Notes under the pieces: model-generated
Databases searched by the model: none
Told to the model about the DNA's origin: nothing
The model's input: only the letters and a program-made list of their open reading frames with translations
Program-made: the position numbers and the translations under genes
Shown: in pieces, positions 32,954-44,486 of the stretch
Layout: the number at the start of each line of letters is the position of its first letter
Position numbering within the stretch: the first letter of the stretch is position 1
Origin: Amaranthus tricolor
Taxonomy: Eukaryota; Streptophyta; Magnoliopsida; Caryophyllales; Amaranthaceae
Assembly: GCF_026212465.1 (NCBI RefSeq)
Contig: NC_080059.1
Coordinates: 12,904,440 to 12,968,439 of the forward strand
DNA: 64,000 nucleotides
Direction of reading: 5' to 3'

Positions 32954-33549
32954 TAAGTGAATTTATAAGAAGTTCATTTCATAGGTGAATTTGGTTGTTC
33001 ATTTTAGGCTCATTTAAGGTGTTCGATTGTTTAGGGCCTCCAGAAAATAGGGATCTATATATTGTGATATTGTTGATTCAAAGTTCAAAACTACCAAAGT
33101 TAAACTTTTGCGATACTTTAATACGTACTTTTACCATTAATAGTTGACGAAGGTCCTTAATCTTTCAAACATCAAAAAGTAAATGTTACCTCTATAGTTT
33201 TTTATCCGCCACTGACTAGTAGAGTTACATTGCAAGACGAATACTGTGCTAGATTGCCTCTATGCATAGTTACATAGAGCGTTGAACGTAGTCACGTTTC
33301 GCGATCCTGGAACGCCTGTTTCCAATCACCACGAACGTGACCTAAATCGCTCAACTGACATAATAAGAAGGTAGAAAGACGAGATAAAACCTAGAGATCT
33401 AAAAAAATTCCACTTGAAAATAATTATTTAAAGCAAAATAATCATTTTAATTCAATTTTGTTTTCAAATATATATTTTATACATAATGTATCTCGTACCC
33501 AATCGTTCCCGAGTTAATCTAGATTGCATTTCGTGCTTCCGTTCCTGTT
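32954..33549. other. Intergenic DNA, nothing recognised
   Basis: It contains a slightly GC-richer stretch (about 33220-33360) without a coding frame or repeat structure that I can identify. Confidence 0.45.
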
Positions 33550-33920
33550 CACTACGACAAATCATCACTTGTGTCACAGTAGCAATTGTGGCACAAGTAA
33601 GAATCTCTCATGGCTATGATGTCTAGGCCACGGGAAAGTTATGGTTGTGGCATAAATTCTTTTTTTGCCACGGTAGGACTCATTGTAAATTATATTCGGC
33701 TACCACATGCACAACATGTGGCTACAAATCATTTATACAATTAGACTCGTAAACAGAGAAATTCAACTAGTAGTATAGATTTAATGTTTAACAATTAGTA
33801 ACATTCCTTCCACACAAATGCCTTGGATAAGATTTGAACCCACAACTTCAAGGTTGGTATATCAACACTCCAACCACTAGGCCATCAGTTATTTAGCGAT
33901 AATTTAAGTAATGTTAGTAT

Positions 33921-34887
33921 TAGAGGTGTTCATTCGGGTGATCGAGTCAGTTTCGGATGGGTGTCATTTGGTTCAGTTGTATTTCGGATCGGTTATTTTT
34001 CGGATGCGTGTTATGGCGGGTCACACTCGGGTCAGGTCGGTTTAGTCACGGTTTGGTTGAAGATCAGTTATTTGAGCTATCGGGTTAGCATCGGTTCGGT
34101 GTCGGTTGAAGTTCGTGTCGAGTAGTCAATCGGTTTCGGACTGTCATCGGTTAATAATTGGTTTGGTTTTACCGGGTACAGATCAGGTTCAGGTATTATT
34201 TTCTAGTAGAATTCTGCTACGAATTAATAATTACTATAGATCGAGTCAATATAAGATTATGTCGTTAGACATTTTGTAATTGATGATAAGATTCCCCTTA
34301 GTTAAGGCAAAATAGTTAAAATGCAAATCAGTTAGTGATTATTACTTTGTTACTTTTACTTGTTTGACTGTAAGTTAAAATTAAAGTTTTATCATTTTTC
34401 ATCTAAATTGATTAAAAATAGTTAAATAAATATTGACCATTGATTATTAACTCTAAATATATGAAACCATGTATGTATAAATTAATTTATTAAAATTTCT
34501 ATTACTTTATTAGATTAATTAATAAGATGATTGAATATGAGTCGATCATACCTCTATGTTAAAAATTGGTTCAGGTTTATAGCATTTCAATAAAAAATTC
34601 GTTCGTATTAAGTCGGTTTTAGGCGGATCAAGTTCGGTTTTGAGCATGATTCGGGTCGGGTATGACTCGGGTCGGTCACTATTAGGTTCGGGTAATTTTG
34701 GTTAACAGTTATATCTCGGTTATAAAAATCGATCCCAGTTCGGGTTCGATTTTACCATTTTCGGTCGTAAATCGGTTCGGGCGCAACTACAGTTCGGATA
34801 ATGTCGGTTCGATAAACTTAAAAAAGAAACATATTTTTGGGTCGGTTAACTTTCGATTTCGGGTCAGGTCACATTTGAACAGCTCTA
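33921..34887 (+). mobile_element. Non-autonomous hAT element (967 bp), 8-bp duplication
   Basis: Inverted ends TAGAGGTGTTCATT and TTTGAACAGCTCTA with a perfect 8-bp duplication GTTAGTAT (33913-33920, 34888-34895). The ends are rich in TCGGTTCGGGT-type words and the middle is AT-rich. No transposase. The flanks match an uninterrupted relative at 38930-39075. Confidence 0.9.
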
Positions 34888-34927
34888 GTTAGTATACTTA
34901 TAACATAACACTCCTACCGCTTAGTGT

Positions 34928-34951
34928 AAAATAATAATAATAATAATAATA

Positions 34952-35022
<71 letters not shown>

Positions 35023-35039
35023 TATTATTATTATTATTA
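34928..35039. repeat. Compound trinucleotide microsatellite
   Basis: (ATA)n, then about 12 units of GAT, then (AAT)n passing directly into (ATT)n. The last part is self-complementary and can fold back. Confidence 0.9.
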
Positions 35040-35049
35040 AATGTAGTAT

Positions 35050-35330
35050 GTCGTAATTAGTCGTCTTAGTGTAGTATTAGTATGTTAGTAGTAGTAGTAG
35101 TAGTCGTAGTAGTATATTATTAGTATAATATTAATTGTATTAGTATATAATAGCCGAATTAATGTAGAATTAATATGTTATTACTCGTATTATTGTAGTA
35201 TTAGTTACATTATTATATTATTACTCGTATTAGTGTATTATTAGCATGTTATTAGTTGTATTAGTGTATTAGTAGTTGTATTATTTTAACATTAGTATGT
35301 AATTAGTCGTATTACTGTATTATTAGGGAA
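35050..35330. repeat. Degenerate TATTAGT minisatellite
   Basis: Irregular repeats of GTATTAGT, GTATTATTAGT and TAGTCGTATTAG with period about 10-14. The same array occurs after the microsatellite at 39.1 kb, so it belongs to a shared element family. Confidence 0.7.
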
Positions 35331-36143
35331 GCAACGACAAGCCAAGTGTTCCATAATGTCTGTTCATATGGAGTAATCACAGAAATTTTTACCGACTGAA
35401 TTTTAGTCGAAAAATGGTATGAATTTTTCTGACTAAAATTCAGTCGGTAATTTTCAATTTAAACTTTTCGTTTTTGTTCCAATATAAAATTCTGACCAAA
35501 AACTGATTTAGTAGCAAATTAGTCGGAAATTTCGAGTAATGCTTGTCAGTCGAAATATTAGTCGGAAATTTGTGATTGTATTGAGTTAGTCGGAAACTAT
35601 TAGTCTAAATTGCTTCTTTTTTTGTAGAGTAGCACGGTTAGAGAAAGAAAAGAACATTTTTCATGTGTTCTTGAATTGAAAAAGATGATAAGATCTGATT
35701 TTCACTAAATTAAAAATTGGAAAAGTCTTGGAATGGGTTAGAAAGAACCTTATTCTCTTTTGTTGAAAATACATTAATCTTACCTAAAATCATTGTTTAA
35801 GGTCTATTCGAGTATTTAGTAAGTGAAAAAAGCTTCTCAAATTTTTTAAAAATGTTTTTATTTAAAATATATTGATTCATCATTGTTTAAAGAATTTTTT
35901 TCTTATATTAAATTAAAAAACAAGGAAAAATATTACTTATTTTCTAATAAATGTAGAATAATTAAGTTGGATGAAGATTTTGAATTTAAATCATTGATAA
36001 ACTTTTATTTTTATTTTTTTTTATTTTCTCTTCAAATATACTATTTTCGTGGCAAGATCAAAACTTGCGATAAATTTTAAATTCTGGTGTTATAATTTTA
36101 ACACAATCCCACACTAGCTATTTACTAGTGACTTATAATTCTT

Positions 36144-36362
36144 TATTTGCCACGATAAATATTTACCTGTGACATAATTAGTGGCACAAATTTTTTTGTC
36201 ACAATAAATATTTACCTGTGACATAATTTTTGGTACAAGTTTTTGTTTGTTACAAAAAAATTTCCCGTGACATGATTTGTGGCGCAAGTGCTTGTTTGCC
36301 ACGATATTAATTTACCCGTGGCACAAGTATTTATTTGCCACGATATATATTTACCCGTGGCA
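36144..36362. repeat. CACTA subterminal repeats, period about 55 bp
   Basis: Four to five diverged units of TTGCCACGATAAATATTTACC, GTGACATAAT (or GTGGCAC) and CAAGT. Such arrays near the ends of CACTA elements are known transposase-binding regions; the role here is inference. Confidence 0.65.
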
Positions 36363-36645
36363 AAACTTTTAGGAATGATAGTGATATTGTCTTGAAACCT
36401 ATTTTTCCCGTGCCTAGATCAAAATTTGTCACAAATTTTGAAATTCCATGAAATAATTAGTGGCACAAGTGATGATTTGTAGTAGTGATTCTCCGTTGCA
36501 AATCGAATGTCGTTCTAGGTAAGGACAATTCCTCTATGAAGACAAGCTAGGCACCAGGCACCATACAACAGGCACGTGCATTAACAGTCTTACTAAAAGA
36601 GTAGACTACAAGCAAAGTTAGAGCCTGTACGTTGTCTCTGGAGTT

Positions 36646-36904
36646 TGTTAGAAGTAGTTATTACTACTTGTCATAGTAAGTTAGTTTTAATAACTGTATT
36701 GGATTCCTTTATTCTGTAACAAATCGTTTTAGTCTTGCTTGCTGTCTTCTCTTCATACTTCTCTTTGTTTGTTAGAAGTATATGTATATATACTTCTCTT
36801 CATACAACTTACTTTTCTCTTTCTTTCTTTTTGCTCAATTACTTTTTCTTTCTTCATTGTCTTTGAATTTGATTCAAATTGGTCCGTAAGTTCAGCTTCC
36901 AACA
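36646..36904 (+). mobile_element. Probable solo Copia LTR (259 bp)
   Basis: It starts TGTTAGAAGTAGTTATTAC and ends CAGCTTCCAACA, with a TATA-like TATATATACTTC and a C/T-rich leader between, the usual layout of short plant Copia LTRs. No matching 5-bp duplication, primer site or partner LTR was found. Confidence 0.5.
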
Positions 36905-36939
36905 TTACCCCACTAGAAATTAACATGTTCAATTAATTG

Positions 36940-36941
<2 letters not shown>

Positions 36942-37012
<71 letters not shown>
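36942..37012. repeat. (AT)n microsatellite, about 70 bp
   Basis: An uninterrupted AT dinucleotide run, followed by three TATTTAAA-type units. It is likely length-variable. Confidence 0.97.
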
Positions 37013-37016
<4 letters not shown>

Positions 37017-38499
37017 AATATTTAAATATTTAACTTTTAATCTAACCTAGTTTATTTGAAAATTAAATCAAGTAACCACTATATTTAATTATGTCAAAAA
37101 ACTTATAAAGATCACTAATTTTAAGTTAAGTTAAGTTAAATATCAGGCCGAGCAGTGGTTGTTGGTTTGGTTGTGGTTAACGGAGGGAATTGGAGTAAAA
37201 AAAAAATCATTACTTATTATGTTGAACTCATTTCTATAGTTCAAATAATCATTTTAAGCACATAACTTATATAGTTGAGGACATTGAGATCAATCCATAA
37301 TAACTTAGATTTGAAATTATTTTGAGCAAAATCAATTTTCCAAACAAACAAAATGTTAAATCAATCTAATTAATTTTAATTCTAGCACGACATTCAAAAC
37401 CGTAAATTGAGTGATCCATAAAAATTGAACTAAATTGATAAGTTGACTTAGCAGACGATATCTCGATGATAACGAGACCCAAAAGTTTAACTCAAAATCA
37501 AGCCAAACATAAATCCATGATCATCACATAGTATAAAAAAGGGAAGAATTAAACACAAAAAAGTTAAACACAAATAAGTGTGAAAGTTTGGTATGCAGTT
37601 TATTTCTTCATAAAACTTTTTCAAATCAAATTTAATTCCATTTATATTATTTATAATCCAAATCCAAACCAAATCGATCTAAATTAATTTTGTTTTTTTA
37701 GTCCAACTTAAACAAAATTTTCACTAAAAATCAAATCTGATGTTTTCAAGTGTTCTAAATCAACTAGAATATCTAATTATGCCCTAGAATAAATAATTAA
37801 TTTTCTAATTGATTTGGAAAAAATGAATTTCAGAAACCCTAATTTAAGAAATCGCAATTTGCAAGACCATTGAGTGTGTAATTCAATACTTAGTATATTG
37901 CGTTAAGTTGAGTTTCTGTTTTAGTTCACTAGGAGTTTTGGTAGGTGGCGTTACCTAGAGGCTACAACATTATGTAGTAGGTATGTGTACCTTCTTCAAT
38001 ATCAGTTGTATCTTATGAAATGAGAAAATGAACAAAAAACCGTCAATGAAAAATCTTACGGTTTTATTTAGAGAATCCAGACATTTTGAGTTGAAGTCCT
38101 TAAATATTTGTGTTTTGTTCGATATTCTTTTGTGCTTTATTAAGTTTAAAGTTTCTTTTAACGTGTTCAATAAGATCCTAACAGAGGCAAAATTAAAACA
38201 ACGCATATACCATATTCAACTCCCTTTTCTAGTATATTTAAGCTAAGTACTCAATACGATCTTTCAATTGGTTTCATAGTTGGATTTCATATTTTCTACA
38301 CATGATCATTTGTAAGAACGTGAGTACTATGGAGATGGAGGTATTGCTCAAGGTCGATGTACCAACTGTCCAACATCATTCATTAGCATCAACTTTGCTC
38401 ATTGGCGTTCCTTAATGCAAATATTCTTCATGAATTTAGATATTGAGTCATGGAACATCATCAAAAACGGTCAATATCTCCCCTCTCAATGTTGGTAAG
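37013..38499. other. AT-rich intergenic DNA, nothing recognised
   Basis: No gene or element ends could be supported. Confidence 0.5.
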
Positions 38500-39073
38500 C
38501 ACTAAAAAAAAAAGACACAATTCTGATTACCCAAAACAGTTGGAAATCAGTCGGTATATAGCTATACCGACTAAATTCCGACTGTTTTGGGTAGTCGAAT
38601 CAGAATGGTTGAAAATTCATTTTAGTAGGAAAACAGTCGGAATTTCCAACTAACCGTGGTTAGTCGGAACATTAGTCGAAAATTCCGACTACCAAGTTAG
38701 TCAGAAAATAGTAGGAAATTTCAAACTAATTTTCCTACTATAATAAATAGTCGGAAATTAGTTGGAAAATACTATTTCAAAATCTATCCCAAATGACAAG
38801 AAAAAGTTTTTTTCCCAATCACTAGGTTGGTCGGAAAAAAAATAAAAAAAGAAAGAAATAATGTGCCACGTCATACCCATGTGGCAACCACAATGCACTC
38901 ACGTGGCACCCAACATCTCAACAAACAACTTTACACACAAATATCTTAGGGAAGGTTTGAACCCGAGAGCTCATAGATATTACATCTACACTCCACCTAG
39001 TAGGCCATATGTTGATTAATGAATTCTAAGCTATGTTATTAAACTTATAACATCACACTCCTACCATTTAGTA

Positions 39074-39127
<54 letters not shown>

Positions 39128-39700
39128 CGTATTGGTGTATTATTAGTTGTATTAGTATAGTATTAGTATGTTATTAGTATGCATTAGTCGTATTATTATT
39201 ATTATTATTATTAGTTGTATTATTGTAGTATTAGTATATTATTAGTCGTATTAGTGCAACATTAGTAGTCTTAGTGTAGTATATTATTACTCGTATTAGT
39301 GCATTATTAGTCATAGTATATCATTAGTATAATATTAGTTGTATTAGTGTAGTATTAGCGTATCAGTGTATTATTAGTAGTATTAGTATAGTATTAGTTG
39401 TATTATCATATTCTTAGTTCATTGAATATTATTACTCGTATTAGCGTATTATTAGTTGTATTTAGTATATAATAAATATTCGTATTTGTTTATTTTTACT
39501 CGTATTAGTCCATTATTATTATTATTATCGTATTGGTGCATTATTAGTCGTATTAGTATACCATTATTATAATATTAGTTGTACTAATATATAATTAATA
39601 GAATTAGTGCACTATTAGCATATTATTAGTTGTATGAGTATATTATTAATTGTATTAGTTTAATATTAGTATATTATTTCTCATATTAGTGTATTATTAA
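38500..39700 (+). mobile_element. Partial CACTA-like element, second family
   Basis: The left end CACTAAAAAAAAAAGACAC is followed by a subterminal region full of AGTCGGAAATT / AATTCCGACTA motifs in both orientations (38520-38790). Next come a GAACCCGAGAG block, an ATT microsatellite and TATTAGT arrays. The same modules occur at 33780-35632. The right end was not found. Confidence 0.55.
39069..39127. repeat. (ATT)n microsatellite
   Basis: About 19 ATT units, continuing into a TATTAGT minisatellite that runs to about 39700. Confidence 0.9.
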
Positions 39701-39702
39701 TA

Positions 39703-39855
39703 TAGGCCCAGGATTCTACTTTTACAAAATGATTTAGCTAAACTGTTTTGGGCTGAAGCTGCAAAACTGTAAACAGTATTCCAAACTAATGGTTGACTCA
39801 TCCTATCTAGAAGAAAACTCGCAATAAGTTATCCAAAGGGAGTATACCATACATC
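39703..39855 (+). pseudogene. Possible Copia integrase scrap
   Basis: The + strand reads LLLQNDLAKLFWAEAAK before a stop, resembling the L-P-K-x-F-W-A-E-A segment at the end of Copia integrase. The rest is degraded. It lies directly upstream of the solo TRIM LTR, with no evident link. Confidence 0.4.
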
Positions 39856-39866
39856 TTAATACATGT

Positions 39867-40114
39867 CATTAGGTCCTGATAATTCGTCATATAATCTCAC
39901 TGTGGTTCACTGTGTAGACACGGGACACCCGTGGCCTCGGACCCACAAACCCACAGGTCAAGAGCGTTGACTTGCACATATACTTAGTGAGGTTTATTAT
40001 TTCTCAAAACCATATGGCAGTAAGAAGGTTAGCTCACCTAATATATATACAAGTCAACAATCCACTATTTTATCGATGTGAGATTTTGTCTCACATGTAA
40101 AGTATTTTCCAACA
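39867..40114 (-). mobile_element. Solo LTR of the TRIM family (248 bp)
   Basis: Read on the minus strand it matches the 14874-15122 LTR from TGTTGGAAAATAC to CCTAATG over its full length, without primer site or second LTR. Flanks CATGT (39862-39866) and CATCT (40115-40119) form a duplication with one mismatch. This is the expected product of recombination between two LTRs. Confidence 0.8.
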
Positions 40115-40119
40115 CATCT

Positions 40120-41992
40120 CACATTTAAAACCTTTTCAATTTTTTTATCTATAATAATTGTAAAGATAACTTTGAAAAGATCAATGCTTGTAGTGATGAA
40201 TAGCTAACTAAATCATGACTACGTAAAGAAAACTTGATGAGTTTGAAACTTACAACGTTTGAAATGGTTAGCCGCTTTTTTAGGGCTTTAGAGTGTTTCG
40301 ATAGCGGATTTGTCAATCAAATTAGTCAATGTCACAAAGTGTGAGTGTTTTCATCATGTAAGTGTTGAAAAACAACTATCCAGCATACTGTAGTTTTAAA
40401 GGCTTGTTAAGCCGATAATTTGCAAAAACTAGTTTAAAGTTGATTTGTTTGATCTAAAACTCGACACGCAACACTATTAAGTACGTATTATAGTTTTGAA
40501 ATGGTTAGAATTGACAAAATGAAATAGCTTTAAAATCACATCATAGATTGTATTAACTTGCAAAAGCTATTTTAAACATAATTTGTTTGATCTAAACTTG
40601 TCATGCAACACTAATTAGTAGCTATTACAATTTTGAAATGATTAGACTTGAAGAAGTTGGAATAGAACTAAAATTACGTCATAAATTGACGGGCCTTTTA
40701 AGATACTGATTTGCCGCAACTAGTTCAAACTTATAATTACCAAGGAGAAAAACAAAACGCAAAATAACCATTATTAGAAAGCAAAATTTAAGTCGGCTTT
40801 TTGTATGGCCATTAGGAAAACCAACCTGGCTTAATTTGCTGAAAAACTCCTTTGAAATTTCATTAAAGTCTAAGTCGACTTTTGGTTATTCAGAAATAAA
40901 GACGAACTGGCATTATGTCTAGACCAAAACACCAAAATTTTCCTCCTTCACTTTAATGTAATCATATTGATTCCATCAATATACATTTAATCTCCAATAG
41001 TCCATTTGCCCACATATGGGTCGTCGTCCCTATAGACACAAGGTATCAAACACAAAACCAAAATAAATTAAGTAAATAGTAAATAAAAAATGTAAAAATT
41101 ACAGTTAAAATAATGTCGAAAAAATTAAATTTGAATCATTGAAGAAAGGTATGTTTAGTTTTGTTGTAAGGGCACTTAAGACTTTTACTTGGTGTGCTAA
41201 CTAAAGATTTCATATTGGCACGTAACATAACACATTTAGTAGTTTAGCTGAATTTAGAAAGTAATAAGCTCCTATTTTAATTCAATTAAGATATATATAT
41301 ATATATAAGCTCAAAAGTAATCCAAACTAATTAACCATATTTTTTAAGAAGATTTAGATTGGATTGGGTTACAAATTTTATTGAAAAAGTTTTACTTATA
41401 ATGTAAATTCAACGAGACCAAATTTTACACAATAATAGTATTTTAATTCGTTCTATAAATTTTGCCTCTTTATTAATTTTACAGATAGTCCTACTTATGA
41501 TAATCCACTAAATTTTACGGTTTATTTTTTATAAAATTAAAACCTATAAATACCCATTAAAGACATAATCACACCTATAATACTCTACTAAAATACCCAA
41601 TTTCCGTAACTTTTTTAACCTTTGTGCCTCCCATGAGACATAAGAGTAGCTGGTATCATTGTCATACATTTTCTTCTAGTAATTTTGATAGTAGAATTAA
41701 AAATTACGTTTTATTGCATACTGGTTGATAGGGGTGCTAATTCACTCTGAATTTACTTTTGATTCCACCTGATCCAAGAAATTAAATTTGATCTCCATAT
41801 AAGAAAAAATATTGAATCCGATTATATATTTTGAGTCCGATTTAGAAATGGACTGAAGTTCGACCTCGTAAAAAAGTCCAATACTCCGACCCGACTCGGA
41901 CTCTGAATCCACCCGAATTCGACTCAACCTATATGACGCGATATCTGTTCTGTATTTATGCCATTTTTATTTTGAAAAAAAAGAACTTCATA
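40120..41992. other. AT-rich intergenic DNA
   Basis: No gene seen. A GACTCGG/TCCGACC-rich stretch near 41740-41935 resembles a decayed hAT-derived repeat. A diverged direct repeat around TTGTTTGATCTAAA and AACACTA occurs near 40445 and 40590. Confidence 0.45.
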
Positions 41993-42356
41993 CACTACGA
42001 CATAAGTTGTTTTTAGTAGCATATATTTAGCGACATTTAATTTAAATGTCGCAACTTCAAATTCTTAATAGTATATATGGAGGATTTAGTGACATTTATT
42101 AGATCCTTTGGCAGCATAATAAAAAATCATATTAAGACTTTTTGCGACATAGGATCTAGTGACATTTCTCACAAATGTCACTATAGACTATAGTAACAAT
42201 TATATATGTCACTAAAGATCAAATAAAGTGTCGCTAAATCACTTTATAGTGGAACTTAAAATAAAAACCGCTAATTCTTACACTAAAAATATAAATCGGT
42301 GGCATTTTTTAGTGTCACTAAATCCAATATCTTAAAAAGTTAAATTTTTTGTAGTG
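41993..42356. mobile_element. CACTA-like MITE (364 bp)
   Basis: Ends CACTACGACATAA and TTTTTTGTAGTG with a perfect 3-bp duplication ATA (41990-41992, 42357-42359). It has the same length and interior as the nested copy at 25066-25428, including GACATTTAATTTAAATGTC, itself a palindrome. Confidence 0.88.
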
Positions 42357-42631
42357 ATAATAAAGATAAAATGATAATAGATTTATTCAAACAAAATTTG
42401 TGAAATTTGACATTTGAGTCATAGATTAAATGTGAAATTCAAGTAAAAACTCTAATCTTGATTTGTGTTTCATTCTATAAGTCAATTTCACAAAACTTAT
42501 GTTTTACTATTACTTAATAATATAATACTCAAAGTTTTAAATACAATGATTTTGATTTTTTTTTGTTTATTTAGATTTTCATAGACAAACTTATACAACT
42601 TTGACCATTAGTATCATACAATATATTACTC

Positions 42632-42890
42632 TCTCCGTGTTCATATGTTCTTCTCAATTAGAACTTACGAATTTTAGTGTCAAACTTTGACTATGATTTC
42701 TCATCAACCTATTTGAAAAATATATTCATATGGGGTCTTGATAGATTCGTCTCAATATATACCTTCTAAATATTAACTTTTAGAATTTTTTTAAAACTCA
42801 AAATTAGAAAAAAATTAACTTTTAAGTTTGCATTGAGACCTGAAAAAAAAGTGAATGGAAAGAACAAATGAATATAAGATTATGAAAGTA
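42632..42890. mobile_element. Possible Stowaway-like MITE
   Basis: It begins CTCTCTCCGTGTTCATATG, close to the CTCCCTCCGT start of Stowaway MITEs, and ends with GGAAAGAACAAATGAATATAA, partly inverted to the start. Two TTGAGAC/GTCTCAA-type blocks lie inside. No certain TA duplication. Confidence 0.5.
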
Positions 42891-43753
42891 ACTTTTATAA
42901 ACACTGTATTTACTATTTGTTAAAGTCAAAGTAACAACAATAAAAAAATAGTGAGAGCATATTAATACCATTATAATATTAAAACACAAGTTTATCCATA
43001 TTTCTTACTCTTATATTTCTTAAGTAGTTATTTTAAGAAAGTATTCATTAAAGACTAAATTTAAGCCATTGATAATATGTGGATGAATTATTTTATAATG
43101 TCTATTTCATTATTCTTTGTAATCTTTCAATAGCAAATTAATTACAACTTGGGATGGTACATGAATTCAAATTTCAACCATGCATTGATTTCAAATGGTT
43201 TTAGTCTTAGCCCTTTGTTAATTTTGACATTAAGAAGTAAAAACTTAGACCAAATCAGTAAATAAGTTAACATCAACATTTCATGAATAAAGCTTGAAAT
43301 CTGAACTCTGTTGGATCGTTTGAGAGTCCAAATCGGTGTAAAGTTGGAGTATGCATAATCCGACTTTGATTGGAGGTGAACAGAAAATAATAATTCAAGG
43401 TTTATTTAGAGTAAATTCGGAGGCCGGATAATCCGAGCTCAGTCCGACCCATGCGAGTGGTTGTTGTAAGATGAACTTTGGAAGGGAATGATGATTGCTT
43501 CCCCTTAAAAATAACAAAAGAAGAGAATAAAATGGGAGAAGAAAAGGCTGCTACTCCATCTATCTGTTGTGGTAAGATCAGCAACATGTGTATATGAAGT
43601 GTGGATCTAACTTTATTATACCCCTAACCTTTATCTTTACAGCTTCATTTCAGTTATATGAGAGGCTTTTTTTCTTATAAGACATCTACCAAGTTGGCTC
43701 TTCAAATACTCAATTAGTGAAGTGTACATTGGAATTAAACCTGCTATCTATTC
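42891..43753. other. Intergenic DNA, nothing recognised
   Basis: No gene or element ends could be supported up to the Copia insertion. Confidence 0.5.
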
Positions 43754-43758
43754 CATTC
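43754..43758. repeat. Left 5-bp target-site duplication of the Copia element
   Basis: CATTC, identical to 49164-49168. Confidence 0.9.
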
Positions 43759-44431
43759 TGTTGGGTTATTCCCTCCCATTTGGAGGAAGGCCCAATTAAT
43801 ATATTTAATTATGGACTTAATAATAATGGGCTAGTAATAATAATATTATTTATTAATAATAAAAAAAAAGGTTAAAAAAATAAACACACGCACAAAGAAA
43901 ACCAGAAACAGGAGAAAATTTCAGAGGAGAAGAAACGGTATCGCGCGTGACTTTTCGGCGATCCGATCGAAGGCCATTCGTGCTCCGTTTTTCGTCAAAT
44001 ATTGACATGGTGTTCCTGTCTACCCAACCTACATATTCAACGGTTGGATTGTCGTTTTGAGCATTGTAAGTGGGTAATTTGTTTTTTGCCCTAATTTTAC
44101 CCTAATTGTTATTTTACCACTTTTAAGTGATGATTTAGGGTTGTTTGGTGTTTGTATTACCTCTAGTATTGTCTAGAGAGGATTTTGGTTGTACCCATTA
44201 ATTTTATTGGTGATTAGTGGAAGAGTGTGGTACCACTTACGGTCCCGTGGTTTTTTCCCACATTGGGTTTTCCACGTAAAATATCGTGTGTGTGCTTTAT
44301 TTTCGCAATTTTACTTTATTGTGCTTGATTGTGGGATTATTATTGTTTGTTTGATTGGATTGGTTAATTTTTGCTCATCTAACAACACAAAGGGAGAAAG
44401 TGTGTGTATTATATCGCCTCTTTTCTCAACA
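43759..44431 (+). repeat. Copia 5' LTR (673 bp)
   Basis: TGTTGGG to CTCAACA; contains no coding sequence of its own. Confidence 0.95.
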
Positions 44432-44434
44432 TAG

Positions 44435-44446
44435 TGGTATTAGAGC
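44435..44446 (+). other. Copia primer-binding site
   Basis: TGGTATTAGAGC, three bases after the 5' LTR. It matches the common TGGTATCAGAGC except for one C to T change. Confidence 0.85.
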
Positions 44447-44486
44447 TTGGTTTATATTTTCTTGGGTGATACTCTTGTGTTGGTTT

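Larger units (their letters stand above)
33550..36487. mobile_element. Non-autonomous CACTA element, composite (about 2.9 kb)
   Basis: The left end CACTACGACAAATCATCACT and the right end GTGATGATTTGTAGTAGTG are inverted, and both extend into CTTGTGNCAC. Flanking trinucleotides are GTT and ATT, so the duplication is imperfect. Subterminal regions carry many GCCACGG / GTGGCAC motifs, as CACTA elements do. No transposase is seen inside. Instead it holds a hAT element (33921-34887), microsatellites and a block with AGTCGGAAATT motifs (35385-35632) that ends like another CACTA terminus. That makes it a nest rather than one simple element. Confidence 0.65.

Noticed and set aside
44355..44486. Extension of the Copia frame upstream to an ATG inside the 5' LTR
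   Set aside because: It crosses the LTR end and the primer-binding site; the first ATG after the primer site (44487) is the sensible start.
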